64,000 nucleotides of DNA, taken from NCBI RefSeq assembly GCF_027497235.1, contig NZ_CP114902.1, forward strand, positions 1,067,501 to 1,131,500. The letters run 5' to 3'. The notes under the pieces were generated by a model. The model did not search any database and was not told where the DNA came from. It saw only the letters and a list, made by a program, of their open reading frames with translations. Made by a program: the position numbers and the translations under genes. Positions within the stretch are counted from its first letter, which is position 1, and every line of letters begins with the position of its first letter. Of the stretch, positions 17,722 through 27,000 are shown one piece after another. This stretch comes from Micromonospora sp. WMMD1128 (GTDB lineage: Bacteria > Actinomycetota > Actinomycetes > Mycobacteriales > Micromonosporaceae).

Positions 17722-19704
17722 ATGAGTGCCCTGTCCACGACCCCACGTCCGCCGGCCGCCAACTCGGTGTGGCCCCGCCTGGAGCCGTTGCTGCCGCAGG
17801 TGACCAAACCCATCCAGTACGTGGGTGGCGAGCTGGGCGCGGTGGTCAAGGACTGGGACGCGGCGACCGTCCGCTGGGCGCTGATGTATCCGGACGCGTA
17901 CGAGGTGGGCCTGCCCAACCAGGGTGTGCAGATCCTCTACGAGGTGCTCAACGAGCTGCCCGACGTGCTCGCCGAGCGCACCTACGCGGTCTGGCCGGAC
18001 CTGGAGGGGCTGATGCGCGCCCACGGCGTGCCGCAGTTCACCGTCGACGCGCACCGCCCGGTGCGTGACTTCGACGTGTTCGGTGTCTCGTTCTCCACCG
18101 AGCTGGGCTACACCAACCTGCTCGCCGCGATCGACCTGGCCGGCATCCCGCTGCTCGCCGCCGACCGCACCGACGCCGACCCGGTGATCGTGGCCGGCGG
18201 GCACGCCGCGTTCAACCCGGAGCCGATCGCCGACTTCATCGACGCCGCGGTGCTCGGCGACGGCGAGGAGGCGGTGCTGGAGATCACCGCGATCGTCCGG
18301 GAGTGGAAGGCCGAGGGCGCGCCCGGCGGCCGGGACGAGCTGCTGCTGCGGCTGGCCCGCACCGAGAGCGTCTACGTGCCGCGTTTCTACGACGTCGACT
18401 ACCTGCCCGACGGGCGGATCCAGCGGGTCGTGCCGAACCGCCCGGACGTGCCGTTCCGGGTGCACAAGCGCACGACGATGGACCTGGACGCCTGGCCGTA
18501 CCCGAAGAAGCCCCTGGTCCCGCTCGCCGAGACGGTCCACGAGCGGTACGCGGTGGAGATCTTCCGGGGCTGCACCCGGGGTTGCCGGTTCTGCCAGGCC
18601 GGCATGATCACCCGCCCGGTGCGCGAGCGTTCGATCACCACGGTCGGCCAGATGGTGCAGCAGGGGCTGGAGTTCTCCGGTTTCCACGAGGTGGGCCTGC
18701 TGTCGCTGTCGTCGGCGGACCACTCCGAGATCGGCGACATGTGCTCCGGCCTGGCCGAGCAGTACGAGGGCACGAACGTCTCGCTCTCGCTGCCGTCGAC
18801 CCGGGTGGACGCGTTCAACATCGACCTCGCGCAGGAGTTGTCCCGCAACGGGCGGCGGACCGGCCTGACCTTCGCCCCGGAGGGCGGGTCGGAGCGGATC
18901 CGCAAGGTCATCAACAAGATGGTGTCGAAGGACGACCTGATCCGCACCGTGGTCACCGCGTACACCAACGGCTGGCGGCAGGTGAAGCTCTACTTCATGT
19001 GCGGCCTGCCGACGGAGACCGACGAGGACGTGCTCGAGATCGCCGACATGGCGCACGAGGTGATCCGGGCCGGGCGCGCGGCGACCGGTTCGAAGGACAT
19101 CCGCTGCACGGTCTCCATCGGTGGCTTCGTGCCGAAGCCGCACACCCCGTTCCAGTGGGCGTCGATGTCGACGCCGGAGGTCATCGACGGTCGGCTCAAG
19201 CTGCTCAAGCAGGCGATCAACAGCGACCGTTCGCTGGGTCGGGCGATCGGTTTCCGCTACCACGACGGCGAGCCGTCGCTGATCGAGGGCCTGCTGTCCC
19301 GGGGCGACCGCCGGGTCGGTGCGGTGATCCGCCGGGTCTGGGAGAACGGCGGCCGGTTCGACGGCTGGAGCGAGCACTTCTCCTACCGGCGCTGGGTGGA
19401 CGCCGCGGCCGAGGTGCTGCCGGCGTTCGGCGTCGACCTCGACTGGTACACCACCCGCGAGCGTACGGAGCTGGAGGTCCTGCCCTGGGACCACCTCGAC
19501 TCCGGCCTGGACAAGGACTGGCTCTGGCAGGACTGGCAGGACTCGCTGTCGGAGTACGAGCAGGACGACTGCCGCTGGACGCCCTGCTTCGACTGCGGCG
19601 TCTGCCCGTCCATGGACACCGAGATCCAGATCGGCCCGACCGGCCGGAAGCTGCTGCCGCTGACGCCGGTCGGTGGTCTGCGGCAGCCCGCCGCCGCGGG
19701 CTGA
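17722..19704 (+). CDS. TIGR03960 family B12-binding-type radical SAM protein
   Basis: Predicted 660 aa. The N-terminal B12-binding-like domain (to about residue 200) includes FGVSFSTELGYTNLLAAID and VAGGHAAFNPEPIADFID. The radical SAM core carries the [4Fe-4S] motif C284-TRG-C288-RF-C291. The C-terminus has a cysteine group (CRWTPCFDCGVCPS) that could bind another cluster. The reaction is not established. In other bacteria this gene adjoins the TIGR03936 gene and an RNase E/G gene; here three type VII-like genes lie between it and TIGR03936 (23141). It ends at a 14-bp hairpin at 19721. Confidence 0.92.
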   Translation: MSALSTTPRPPAANSVWPRLEPLLPQVTKPIQYVGGELGAVVKDWDAATVRWALMYPDAYEVGLPNQGVQILYEVLNELPDVLAERTYAVWPDLEGLMRAHGVPQFTVDAHRPVRDFDVFGVSFSTELGYTNLLAAIDLAGIPLLAADRTDADPVIVAGGHAAFNPEPIADFIDAAVLGDGEEAVLEITAIVREWKAEGAPGGRDELLLRLARTESVYVPRFYDVDYLPDGRIQRVVPNRPDVPFRVHKRTTMDLDAWPYPKKPLVPLAETVHERYAVEIFRGCTRGCRFCQAGMITRPVRERSITTVGQMVQQGLEFSGFHEVGLLSLSSADHSEIGDMCSGLAEQYEGTNVSLSLPSTRVDAFNIDLAQELSRNGRRTGLTFAPEGGSERIRKVINKMVSKDDLIRTVVTAYTNGWRQVKLYFMCGLPTETDEDVLEIADMAHEVIRAGRAATGSKDIRCTVSIGGFVPKPHTPFQWASMSTPEVIDGRLKLLKQAINSDRSLGRAIGFRYHDGEPSLIEGLLSRGDRRVGAVIRRVWENGGRFDGWSEHFSYRRWVDAAAEVLPAFGVDLDWYTTRERTELEVLPWDHLDSGLDKDWLWQDWQDSLSEYEQDDCRWTPCFDCGVCPSMDTEIQIGPTGRKLLPLTPVGGLRQPAAAG

Positions 19705-19720
19705 GCGCGCCACGTCTGCC

Positions 19721-19754
19721 GGAGCGCGGACGCCCCGAGGGGCGTCCGCGCTCC
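19721..19754 (+). terminator. Hairpin terminator after the TIGR03960 gene
   Basis: A 14-bp perfect stem (19721-19734 with 19741-19754) with a 6-nt loop, 16 nt after the stop. It separates this gene from the type VII-like genes, so they form a separate transcription unit. Confidence 0.75.
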
Positions 19755-19871
19755 GTCGCGTTTCGGGCGGGTCGCCCGCCCGCCGGGGCGGGGCTGCCCG
19801 CAGTGGTGGTTCCTCGATACGCTGCGTCCGTATTGGACCGGCCCCGGGCCGGTAGCGGGGAGGACAGCAGC

Positions 19872-20306
19872 ATGGGCATCACGCCACCGGACACCGGCGA
19901 CCTGCATGTCAGCGTCGAGGACCTGGACGCCGCGGCCGACTACGTCGAGCGCCTCAAGCAGTACGTCGACGACACCATCGGTTACGAGATGGAACGCATC
20001 AAGGAGCGGATGAAGGGCGACGGCAGCGCGCAGACGGTGCCGAACGGCACCCCGTTCGGCGGGTACGAGGACGCCCGGATGCAGTGGGCGGCGTTGACCA
20101 GGTCCACGGCCAACATGGAGGCCCACCTCAAGGCCATCTCCACCAAGCTGGCCGGTCTGAAGAAGGGCACCGAGGACATCGCGAAGGCGTTCCGCGACGC
20201 GGAGGCCCGCAACGCCGCCAACGGCAAGCAGATCGAGCGCCTGCTGGAGTCCGCGGCGCCGCCGCCGGAGGCCGGGCAGCAGCCCACGTACCCGTACACG
20301 GCCTGA
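19872..20306 (+). CDS. Small helical type VII secretion-like protein (ESX/PE-like)
   Basis: Predicted 144 aa and almost entirely helical by pattern. A helix at about residues 14-48 (VEDLDAAADYVERLKQYVDD) is followed by a Gly/Pro turn at about 55-68, a second long helix from about 68 to 132, and a short Pro-rich tail. There is no signal peptide and no membrane segment. No exact WXG is present, but the helix-turn-helix size and the adjacent WXG/glycine-rich protein and mycosin suggest a secreted or chaperone-like partner. ATG 19872 follows GGGGAGGACA. The next gene begins 13 nt after the stop. The assignment is by context. Confidence 0.65.
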   Translation: MGITPPDTGDLHVSVEDLDAAADYVERLKQYVDDTIGYEMERIKERMKGDGSAQTVPNGTPFGGYEDARMQWAALTRSTANMEAHLKAISTKLAGLKKGTEDIAKAFRDAEARNAANGKQIERLLESAAPPPEAGQQPTYPYTA

Positions 20307-20319
20307 GGGGGAGACGGTC

Positions 20320-21801
20320 ATGGCTGGAGGCACCTGGGAGCGCGCCGTGCGCGAGGTGACGCTGTCGGCGGACCCGGAGACCGTCGGGTCGGTGGGAGCG
20401 GGTTGGAGCAACCTGTCCACGGCGCTCGGCTACCTGCGGGACTCGCTTGTCGGGCGTTCGTTCGTCGGCCCGATCGCGCCCGGCCAGGAACGTCCGCACA
20501 GCGGCGGCCTGCCCGGGCTGCTGGCCGGGTGGAAGGGCAGCGGCGGTGACGCCTACCGCGAGCACCTGAGCGGCATCGGCAAGGACATCGAGGAGCTGAT
20601 CACGCATGCCAGCGGGGTCAGTGGCGCGTTGACGCGGATCGAGGGCGACATCCGCACGGCGGTCGCGAGCATCCCGATCCCGCTGATGGACGACTTCGGG
20701 TGGAACGAGTGGAGCCTGCCCGGCGGCACCGAGCTGGACGACGCCCGCGACGGCGAGAGCCAGTCCGGCTTCCTCGCCTCCCTGCGCCAGGACTACGGGG
20801 GCAACCCGGCGCTCTACGCCGACGGGGCGTTCCGCGACAAGGCCGACGACCTGGAAGCCACCATGAAGGTCGACGGCAACGCCGAGGACCACAAGCGCGG
20901 CGGCTGGTGGGACACCAAGTCGCATCTGGACAACTGGTACCGGGACAACCAGGAGGCGGCCAACAGGGCGATGTCGCCGTTGCCCACCGCGGTGCAGACC
21001 GAGCGCCCCAAGCTGACCGTTCCCGAGCCCCAGGGTGCGTACGACGACGGCTACCGCCCGGACACCCGGGTTCCGCCGTCCGGCGTACCCGACACCGGTC
21101 TGCCCGGTGGCGGTGGCGGTGGTGGTGGCGGCGGTGGCGGCGGCAAGATGCCCTCGCTCGGCAGCACCGGGATCGGCGGTGGTGGCGGTGGTGGCGGCGG
21201 CTCGTTCACGCCCCCGCCGACCATCGGTGGCGCCGACGTCGGCGGCGGCTCCGGCGGCACCGGCTCGTACGTCCCGCCGGTCACCGGCGGCCTGCCCGGC
21301 TCCGGCGGCTACCCGGGCGCCGGTGACCACGACTACGGCACCGGCCTGGCCGGCGCGGGCGGCCCGGGCTCGATCACGGCCGGCGGTCCGGGCAGCGGCT
21401 TCGGTGGCGGTGGCGGGTTGAGCACGGTCGGCGGTGGCGGTGGCGGTGGCGGCTTCGGTGGCGCCGGCGCCGGTCTCGGCTCCGCCGGTGGCATCGGTGG
21501 CGGCGGCCTCGGCGCGGCCGGCGGGATGGGCGTGGGCGCGCTGCCCGGCATGGTGGGCGGCGGTAACGGCAAGGTCCCGCCGCTGACCAGCGCGGCCAAC
21601 GCGTTGCGCGGTGCCACCGGCGCGGGCGCGGGCGGCCCGCGTGGCGGCCCGGCCGGCGCCGGGATGGTGGGCGGCGGGATGATGGGCGGCCACGGTGGCG
21701 CCGGGCACGGCGGCGGCGGGGGCGAGCACTCGTCGTGGTTGACTGAGGATGACGATCCGTGGGGTGCCGGTGACGGTGGGTCCCCGGGCATCCTGCGATG
21801 A
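20320..21801 (+). CDS. WXG-motif protein with long glycine-rich C-terminus (putative type VII secretion substrate)
   Basis: Predicted 493 aa. Residues 1-125 are helical, with a W71-K-G73 turn (AGWKGSGGDAYREHL) typical of WXG100/PPE-like proteins. A middle region of about 110 residues (to about 235) contains SLRQDYGGNPALYADGAF and GGWWDTKSHLDNWYRDNQEAANRAM. From about residue 250 to 475 the chain is mostly Gly runs with Ser, Ala, Thr and Pro, ending in an acidic tail. Glycine-rich tails are common in secreted mycobacterial substrates. ATG 20320 follows GGGGGAGACGG. The stop is 10 nt before the mycosin start, so the three genes form an operon. Confidence 0.75.
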   Translation: MAGGTWERAVREVTLSADPETVGSVGAGWSNLSTALGYLRDSLVGRSFVGPIAPGQERPHSGGLPGLLAGWKGSGGDAYREHLSGIGKDIEELITHASGVSGALTRIEGDIRTAVASIPIPLMDDFGWNEWSLPGGTELDDARDGESQSGFLASLRQDYGGNPALYADGAFRDKADDLEATMKVDGNAEDHKRGGWWDTKSHLDNWYRDNQEAANRAMSPLPTAVQTERPKLTVPEPQGAYDDGYRPDTRVPPSGVPDTGLPGGGGGGGGGGGGGKMPSLGSTGIGGGGGGGGGSFTPPPTIGGADVGGGSGGTGSYVPPVTGGLPGSGGYPGAGDHDYGTGLAGAGGPGSITAGGPGSGFGGGGGLSTVGGGGGGGGFGGAGAGLGSAGGIGGGGLGAAGGMGVGALPGMVGGGNGKVPPLTSAANALRGATGAGAGGPRGGPAGAGMVGGGMMGGHGGAGHGGGGGEHSSWLTEDDDPWGAGDGGSPGILR

Positions 21802-21811
21802 GGGCGGACCG

Positions 21812-23023
21812 ATGAGGGTTGACATCGGCGCGCTCCGGCCGGTGGGGGCCGGCTTGCTGGCCGGTCTGATGCTGCTGGGGGCCGCCCAACCGGCGATCGC
21901 CGCGCCGCGCCGGTCCGAGCAGTGGTACCTGGACGAGTTGCGGATCGACCGGGCGCACCAGATCTCCACCGGTCGGGGTGTCGTGGTCGGCGTGGTGGAC
22001 ACCGGCGTCGACGCCGGTCACCCGGACCTGCGAGGCCGGCTTCTCGCCGGTGGCAGCACCTCCGGCGACGGCGACGGCCGGCGCGACCCGAAGGGTCACG
22101 GCACCCACATGGCCGGGATCATCGCGGCCAACGGCACCGGGGTGGTGGGCGTCGCCCCGGACGCCCGCATCCTGCCCATCCGCGTGCCGCCGGCCGAGGT
22201 GGGCGCCCCCGGGCCGTCCGCGACCGGGATCCGGATGGCGGTCGACGGTGGCGCCACGGTGCTCAACCTGTCCTACGGTCACGCCGGGCTCTCCGACGAC
22301 GAGGAGCAGGCCGCGGTCCGGTACGCGCTGGAGCACGACGTGGTCGTCGTCTCCGCGGTGGGCAACGCCCGGCAGTCCGGCCCGGACGTCAGCGCGCCGG
22401 CCCGGTACCCCGGGGTGATCGCGGTGACCGGCACGGTCCGGGGTGGTGGCTTCTGGTCCGGCTCGGCCCACGGTCCGGAGGCGGTGATCGCCGCGCCGGG
22501 AGACGAGGTCTACAACATCGGCCCGGAGCAGGGTTACGGCTGGGGTGACGGCACCTCCGACTCCAGCGCCATCGTGGCCGGCGTCGCGGCGCTGATCCGG
22601 TCGAAGTACCCGAAGCTCTCCGCGCCCGACGTGATCAACCGGATCATCCGTACCGCCCGGGAGGCCGGCCCGCCCGGCCGCGACCCGCGGTTCGGGTTCG
22701 GCCGGATCGACCCGGTGGCGGCGCTCACCGCCGACGTGCCGTCGGTCTCGGCGAACCCGCTGCTCGGCCCGACCTCGCCCGCCGCGAGCCCGCCGCCGGC
22801 CGCCGCCGCCGAGGACGACGACTTCGACGTGACCAGGTACGGCGACCGGGGCGGCCCGACCGACCAGCAGGTCATGGTGGTCGGCATCGGGATCGCCGTG
22901 GCGCTCGTGGTGCTGGTGGCGCTCGTGGTGTTCCTGATCTGGAACCGCCGTCGGCACCGGCGTGAGGTGGCCCGGGCCGGGCAGATCCCGGACGACGTGC
23001 TCGACCGGATGAACGCCCCCTGA
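21812..23023 (+). CDS. mycP: Mycosin-like S8 serine protease (type VII secretion-associated)
   Basis: Predicted 403 aa. There is a signal peptide to about residue 30, a subtilisin-like catalytic domain, and a C-terminal transmembrane helix (about 355-380) followed by a short basic tail (WNRRRHRRE). The catalytic triad is visible: D63 (VVDTGVDAGHPD), H96 (GHGTHMAG) and S249 (GTSDSS), with oxyanion-hole N185. This architecture matches mycosins, membrane proteases that process ESX substrates. ATG 21812 is chosen because it starts the signal peptide; the frame upstream overlaps the glycine-rich gene. No ecc membrane or ATPase components are in the window. Confidence 0.9.
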   Translation: MRVDIGALRPVGAGLLAGLMLLGAAQPAIAAPRRSEQWYLDELRIDRAHQISTGRGVVVGVVDTGVDAGHPDLRGRLLAGGSTSGDGDGRRDPKGHGTHMAGIIAANGTGVVGVAPDARILPIRVPPAEVGAPGPSATGIRMAVDGGATVLNLSYGHAGLSDDEEQAAVRYALEHDVVVVSAVGNARQSGPDVSAPARYPGVIAVTGTVRGGGFWSGSAHGPEAVIAAPGDEVYNIGPEQGYGWGDGTSDSSAIVAGVAALIRSKYPKLSAPDVINRIIRTAREAGPPGRDPRFGFGRIDPVAALTADVPSVSANPLLGPTSPAASPPPAAAAEDDDFDVTRYGDRGGPTDQQVMVVGIGIAVALVVLVALVVFLIWNRRRHRREVARAGQIPDDVLDRMNAP

Positions 23024-23140
23024 CGGCCCGCGGTGCGGGCCGGTGCCGGGCCGCCGGCGTGCCCGCGGCCCCGGTCGCGGGGTGCGGCGGCGGCTGCGCC
23101 AGGATGGGGCGGACACGCAGGCACAGCCGAGGAGTTCACG

Positions 23141-23917
23141 ATCGCCAGAAAGCCTCAACCCGAGGGCGGGCAGGCGCCCGTCGTCCAGCGGGTCCGCATC
23201 CGGTACGCCAAGCGTGGACCGCTGCGCTTCACCTCGCACCGGGACTTCGCCCGGGCGTTCGAGCGCGCGCTGCGCCGGGCCGGCGTGCCGATCGCCTTCT
23301 CCCAGGGCTTCACCCCGCACCCCAAGATCTCGTACGCCTCGGCGGCGCCGACCGGTGTCGCGAGCGAGGCCGAGTACCTGGAGATCGGCCTGCGTGAGCC
23401 GGTCGACCCGGAGCGTCTCCGCGCCGCGCTGGACGCCGCGCTCTCGCCCGGGCTGGACGTGCTCGACGCGGTCCAGGCCACCGGCGGCAGTCTGGCCGAC
23501 CGGATCGAGGCGTCCCGCTGGCGCATCGAGCTGCCCGAGATCGACCCGGACGTGCTCCGTGCGGCGGTGGCCGCCTTCACCGCCGCCGAGGAGATCCAGG
23601 TCGAGCGGATGACCAAGCAGGGCCGGCGCGTCTTCGACGCCCGCAGTGCGGTGATAACCATCGATGCGCTGCCCTCGGGTGAGACGCCTTCCGGAGCGCC
23701 GGCCGTACCGTGTGCGATACTCGAACTGGTCGTGCGGCAGGTCACCCCGTCCGTACGACCCGATGACGTCCTTTCCGGCCTCCGCGTGGTGGCCGACCTG
23801 GAGCCGCCGGTCACTCCGAAGGTGATCCGGCTGGCGCAGGGCACGCTGACCGCGCAGGGCGAGATCGTCGATCCGTTGGACGCGGATCGCGACGGGGCAG
23901 CCATCGGAGAGCACTGA
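23141..23917 (+). CDS. TIGR03936 family radical-SAM-associated protein (DUF2344)
   Basis: Predicted 258 aa. The family core is clear: VRIRYAKRGPLRFTSHRDFARAFERAL, then FSQGFTPHPKISYASAAPTGVASEAEYLEI. The function is unknown; it is normally adjacent to or fused with TIGR03960. The start is unusual. No ATG, GTG or TTG in frame lies near the conserved N-terminus; an ideal GAGGAG (23129-23134) precedes ATC at 23141 by 6 nt. The alternative is GTG 23033, which adds 36 residues of compositionally biased sequence without a ribosome binding site. The ATC start is an inference. The rne gene follows after 130 nt. Confidence 0.85.
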   Translation: MARKPQPEGGQAPVVQRVRIRYAKRGPLRFTSHRDFARAFERALRRAGVPIAFSQGFTPHPKISYASAAPTGVASEAEYLEIGLREPVDPERLRAALDAALSPGLDVLDAVQATGGSLADRIEASRWRIELPEIDPDVLRAAVAAFTAAEEIQVERMTKQGRRVFDARSAVITIDALPSGETPSGAPAVPCAILELVVRQVTPSVRPDDVLSGLRVVADLEPPVTPKVIRLAQGTLTAQGEIVDPLDADRDGAAIGEH

Positions 23918-24047
23918 CCGTCGGTCAGCGCTCTGGCAGGCAGACTTCGGCGGTCGCGCTTCCGCGCGCCCGGCGGAAACACCTTTGCGGCGACCCTGCG
24001 TGGCAGCGCTCACCCGCGCCCGGGGCAGCCAGAACTGGAGAACGTCC

Positions 24048-27000
24048 ATGCTCGAGAACGAGCCCGAGGGCGGCGAGCGGACCGGCGCGGAGCCGGCCGT
24101 CACCGACAACACCAGCGGCGCCGGTGGCGCTGCCGACAGCGCCGCCGCCGAGGCGAAGCCACCGGCCCGCAAGCGGGCCAGTCGCCGTAAGGCGGCGCCG
24201 CTCAACCAGCCGGAGCAGACCGACGCGCCGGTCGAGGCGTCCGCCGCGGCCAGCGGCAGCGGCGAGTCACCGCAGGCCGAGGTGTTCGCGCCGGTGGCCG
24301 GTGAGTTGGAGGCCGCGCCGAAGACCACCCGACGGCGCCGCAAGGCGACCCCGGCGAAGGCGGTCGAGGAGCCGGTGGCCGCCGCCGGGGTGGAGGCCAC
24401 CTCGGACGAGGTGGTGCCGCCGGTCAAGGTGACCCGGACGCGCCGCCGCAAGGCCACCCCGCCCGCCGCTGAGCCGGCCTTGGTCGCCGAGTCGCCGACC
24501 GAGGCCCCCGCCGAGGCCGCCGAGCCGGCGGTGGCGCCGCCCGCAGCGGCCGAACCGCAGGTCGATGCCGTGATCGACGGGCCGGTCTCGGTCCCCGGTG
24601 GGGCGGGCGAGATCGCCGAGGGCCGTGCGCCGCTCGACGCCGACGAGGACGCGGACGGCGCGGACGCCGTGGCCGAGCCGACCCCGGCCGAGAGCGCCGT
24701 CGCCGAGCAGCCCGCTCCGGCCGAGCCCACCCCGGCCGAGGGCGCCGTGCGGCGTACCCGCCGGGGGCGTGGCGCGGCCGGGACCACGCCGCGCCGCACC
24801 GACGAGACCGAGCTGGCGCGGGCCGGCGGGCCGGCCGACGACACCGGCGCGGTGTCGACGGGCGCCGCGGTGCCGGGCGCCGCGGAGGAGCCGGCCGAGG
24901 AACGCCCGACCGCTGGCCGCCGGCGGCGGGCCGCGCTGTCCGCGCCGACCGTCCTGTTCATGCCTCCGCAGCCCGAGGAGGCCCCCGCCGTCCAGGTCAG
25001 CTACCCGGCCGCCGAGGAGCCCGTGGCGGAGCCGGTCGAGACCGGCCGGCGTCGCCGCCGTGGCCGGCGGGAGGCCGAGCCGGTGGAGGCCGAGGTCGAG
25101 GCCGAGCCCGCCGCGGAGGAGCCGGCCGCCGCCGAGGCCGAGGAGGCCGTCGAGGCCGAGGACGACGACGACACGGCCGAGGGCCGGCGCCGGCGTCGTC
25201 GCGGCCGTCGCGGCCGTGGGCGCGGCAAGGGCGGCGCCGACGAGGCCGAGGACGAGGAGTCCGGTACGGCGGAGACCGCCGAAGCCGGGGCCGAGGAGAC
25301 CGACGAGGACGCCGAGGGCGAGGGGATGACCCGTCGTCGTCGCCGTCGTCGCCGCCGGGGCGCGGGGGAGGCGGACAGCGCCACCGAGGACGGTGTGCCC
25401 ACCGTCGTCAAGATCCGGGAGCCGCGCAAGGCGGTCGACGAGGTGCAGGGCGTCTCCGGGTCGACCCGGCTGGAGGCCAAGCGGCAGCGCCGCCGGGACG
25501 GTCGCGAGCAGCGGCGGACCCGGCCGCCGATCCTGAGCGAGTCGGAGTTCCTGGCCCGCCGCGAGGCGGTCGACCGGACGATGGTGGTCCGCCAGCGTGG
25601 CGACCGCACTCAGATCGCGGTGCTCGAGGACGGCGTGCTCGTCGAGCACTACGTGACCCGCAACTCCTCCGGCACCATGGCCGGCAACGTCTACCTGGGC
25701 AAGGTGCAGAACGTCCTGCCCAGCATGGAGGCGGCCTTCGTCGACATCGGGCGCGGGCGCAACGCCGTGCTCTACGCCGGCGAGGTCAACTGGGACTCCA
25801 CCGGGCTGGAGGGCCGGGCCCGTTCGATCGAGCAGGCGCTGCGGTCCGGCGACCCGGTGCTGGTGCAGGTCACCAAGGACCCGATCGGGCACAAGGGCGC
25901 GCGGCTGACCAGCCACGTCGCGCTCTCCGGCCGGCACCTGGTCTACGTGCCCAACGGCAACGCCTCCGGGATCAGCCGCAAGCTGCCCGACACCGAGCGC
26001 AAGCGGCTGCGGGACATCCTCAAGAAGCTGGTGCCGGACGGCGCGGGCGTGATCGTCCGGACCGCGGCCGAGGGCGCCAGCGAGGACGAGCTGGCCCGGG
26101 ACGTCAAGCGGCTCCAGGCGCAGTGGGAGGAGATCCAGGCCAAGGCGGCCTCCGGTGGCGCGCCGGTGCTGCTCTACGAGGAGCCGGACCTGGTCATCCG
26201 GGTGGTCCGGGACCTCTTCAACGAGGACTTCCGCGAGCTGGTCATCGAGGGCGAGTCGGCGTACGACGTGGTCGAGTCGTACCTGTCGCACGTCTCGCCG
26301 GACCTGGTGGCGCGGCTGCGCCGGCACGCCGGCGTCGCCGACGTGTTCGCCGAGTACCGGATCGACGAGCAGATCCTCAAGGGGCTGGACCGCAAGGTCT
26401 TCCTCCCCTCCGGCGGCTCGCTGGTGATCGACCGGACCGAGGCGATGACAGTCGTCGACGTGAACACCGGCAAGTACACCGGCTCCGGCGGCAACCTGGA
26501 GGAGACGGTCACCCGCAACAACCTGGAGGCGGCCGAGGAGATCGTCCGTCAGCTCCGGCTGCGCGACCTCGGCGGCATCGTGGTGATCGACTTCATCGAC
26601 ATGGTGCTGGAGTCGAACCGGGAGCTGGTGCTGCGCCGGCTCACCGAGTGCCTCGGCCGGGACCGCACCAAGCACCAGGTCACCGAGATCACCTCGCTCG
26701 GCCTGGTGCAGATGACCCGCAAGCGGATCGGCGCGGGCCTGCTGGAGGCGTTCAGCGAGACCTGCGAGTGCTGCAAGGGCCGGGGTGTGATCATCCACCC
26801 GGAGCCGGTGCCGGAGAAGCCGCGTGCCGGCGGTGCGGGGGAGAAGGTCAAGGCGGTCGCCTCGGCGGTCGCGCCGGTCGAGGAGAAGGGCCGACGCCGG
26901 GGCCGCAAGGCCGCCGCGGAGAAGCCCGCCGTGGAGGCCGCGCCGGAGCCACCGGCCGTCGCCGAGCCGGAGCGGACCGTCGCCGAGGTGGTCGAGTCCC

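Noticed and set aside
19872..23023. Complete type VII secretion locus
   Set aside because: No EccB, EccC, EccD or EccE gene within the window; only substrate-like and protease genes are present.
21374..24961. Reverse-strand frame of about 1200 codons over the mycosin and rne genes
   Set aside because: It crosses three real genes on the other strand and is rich in Arg, Pro and Ser from G+C bias.
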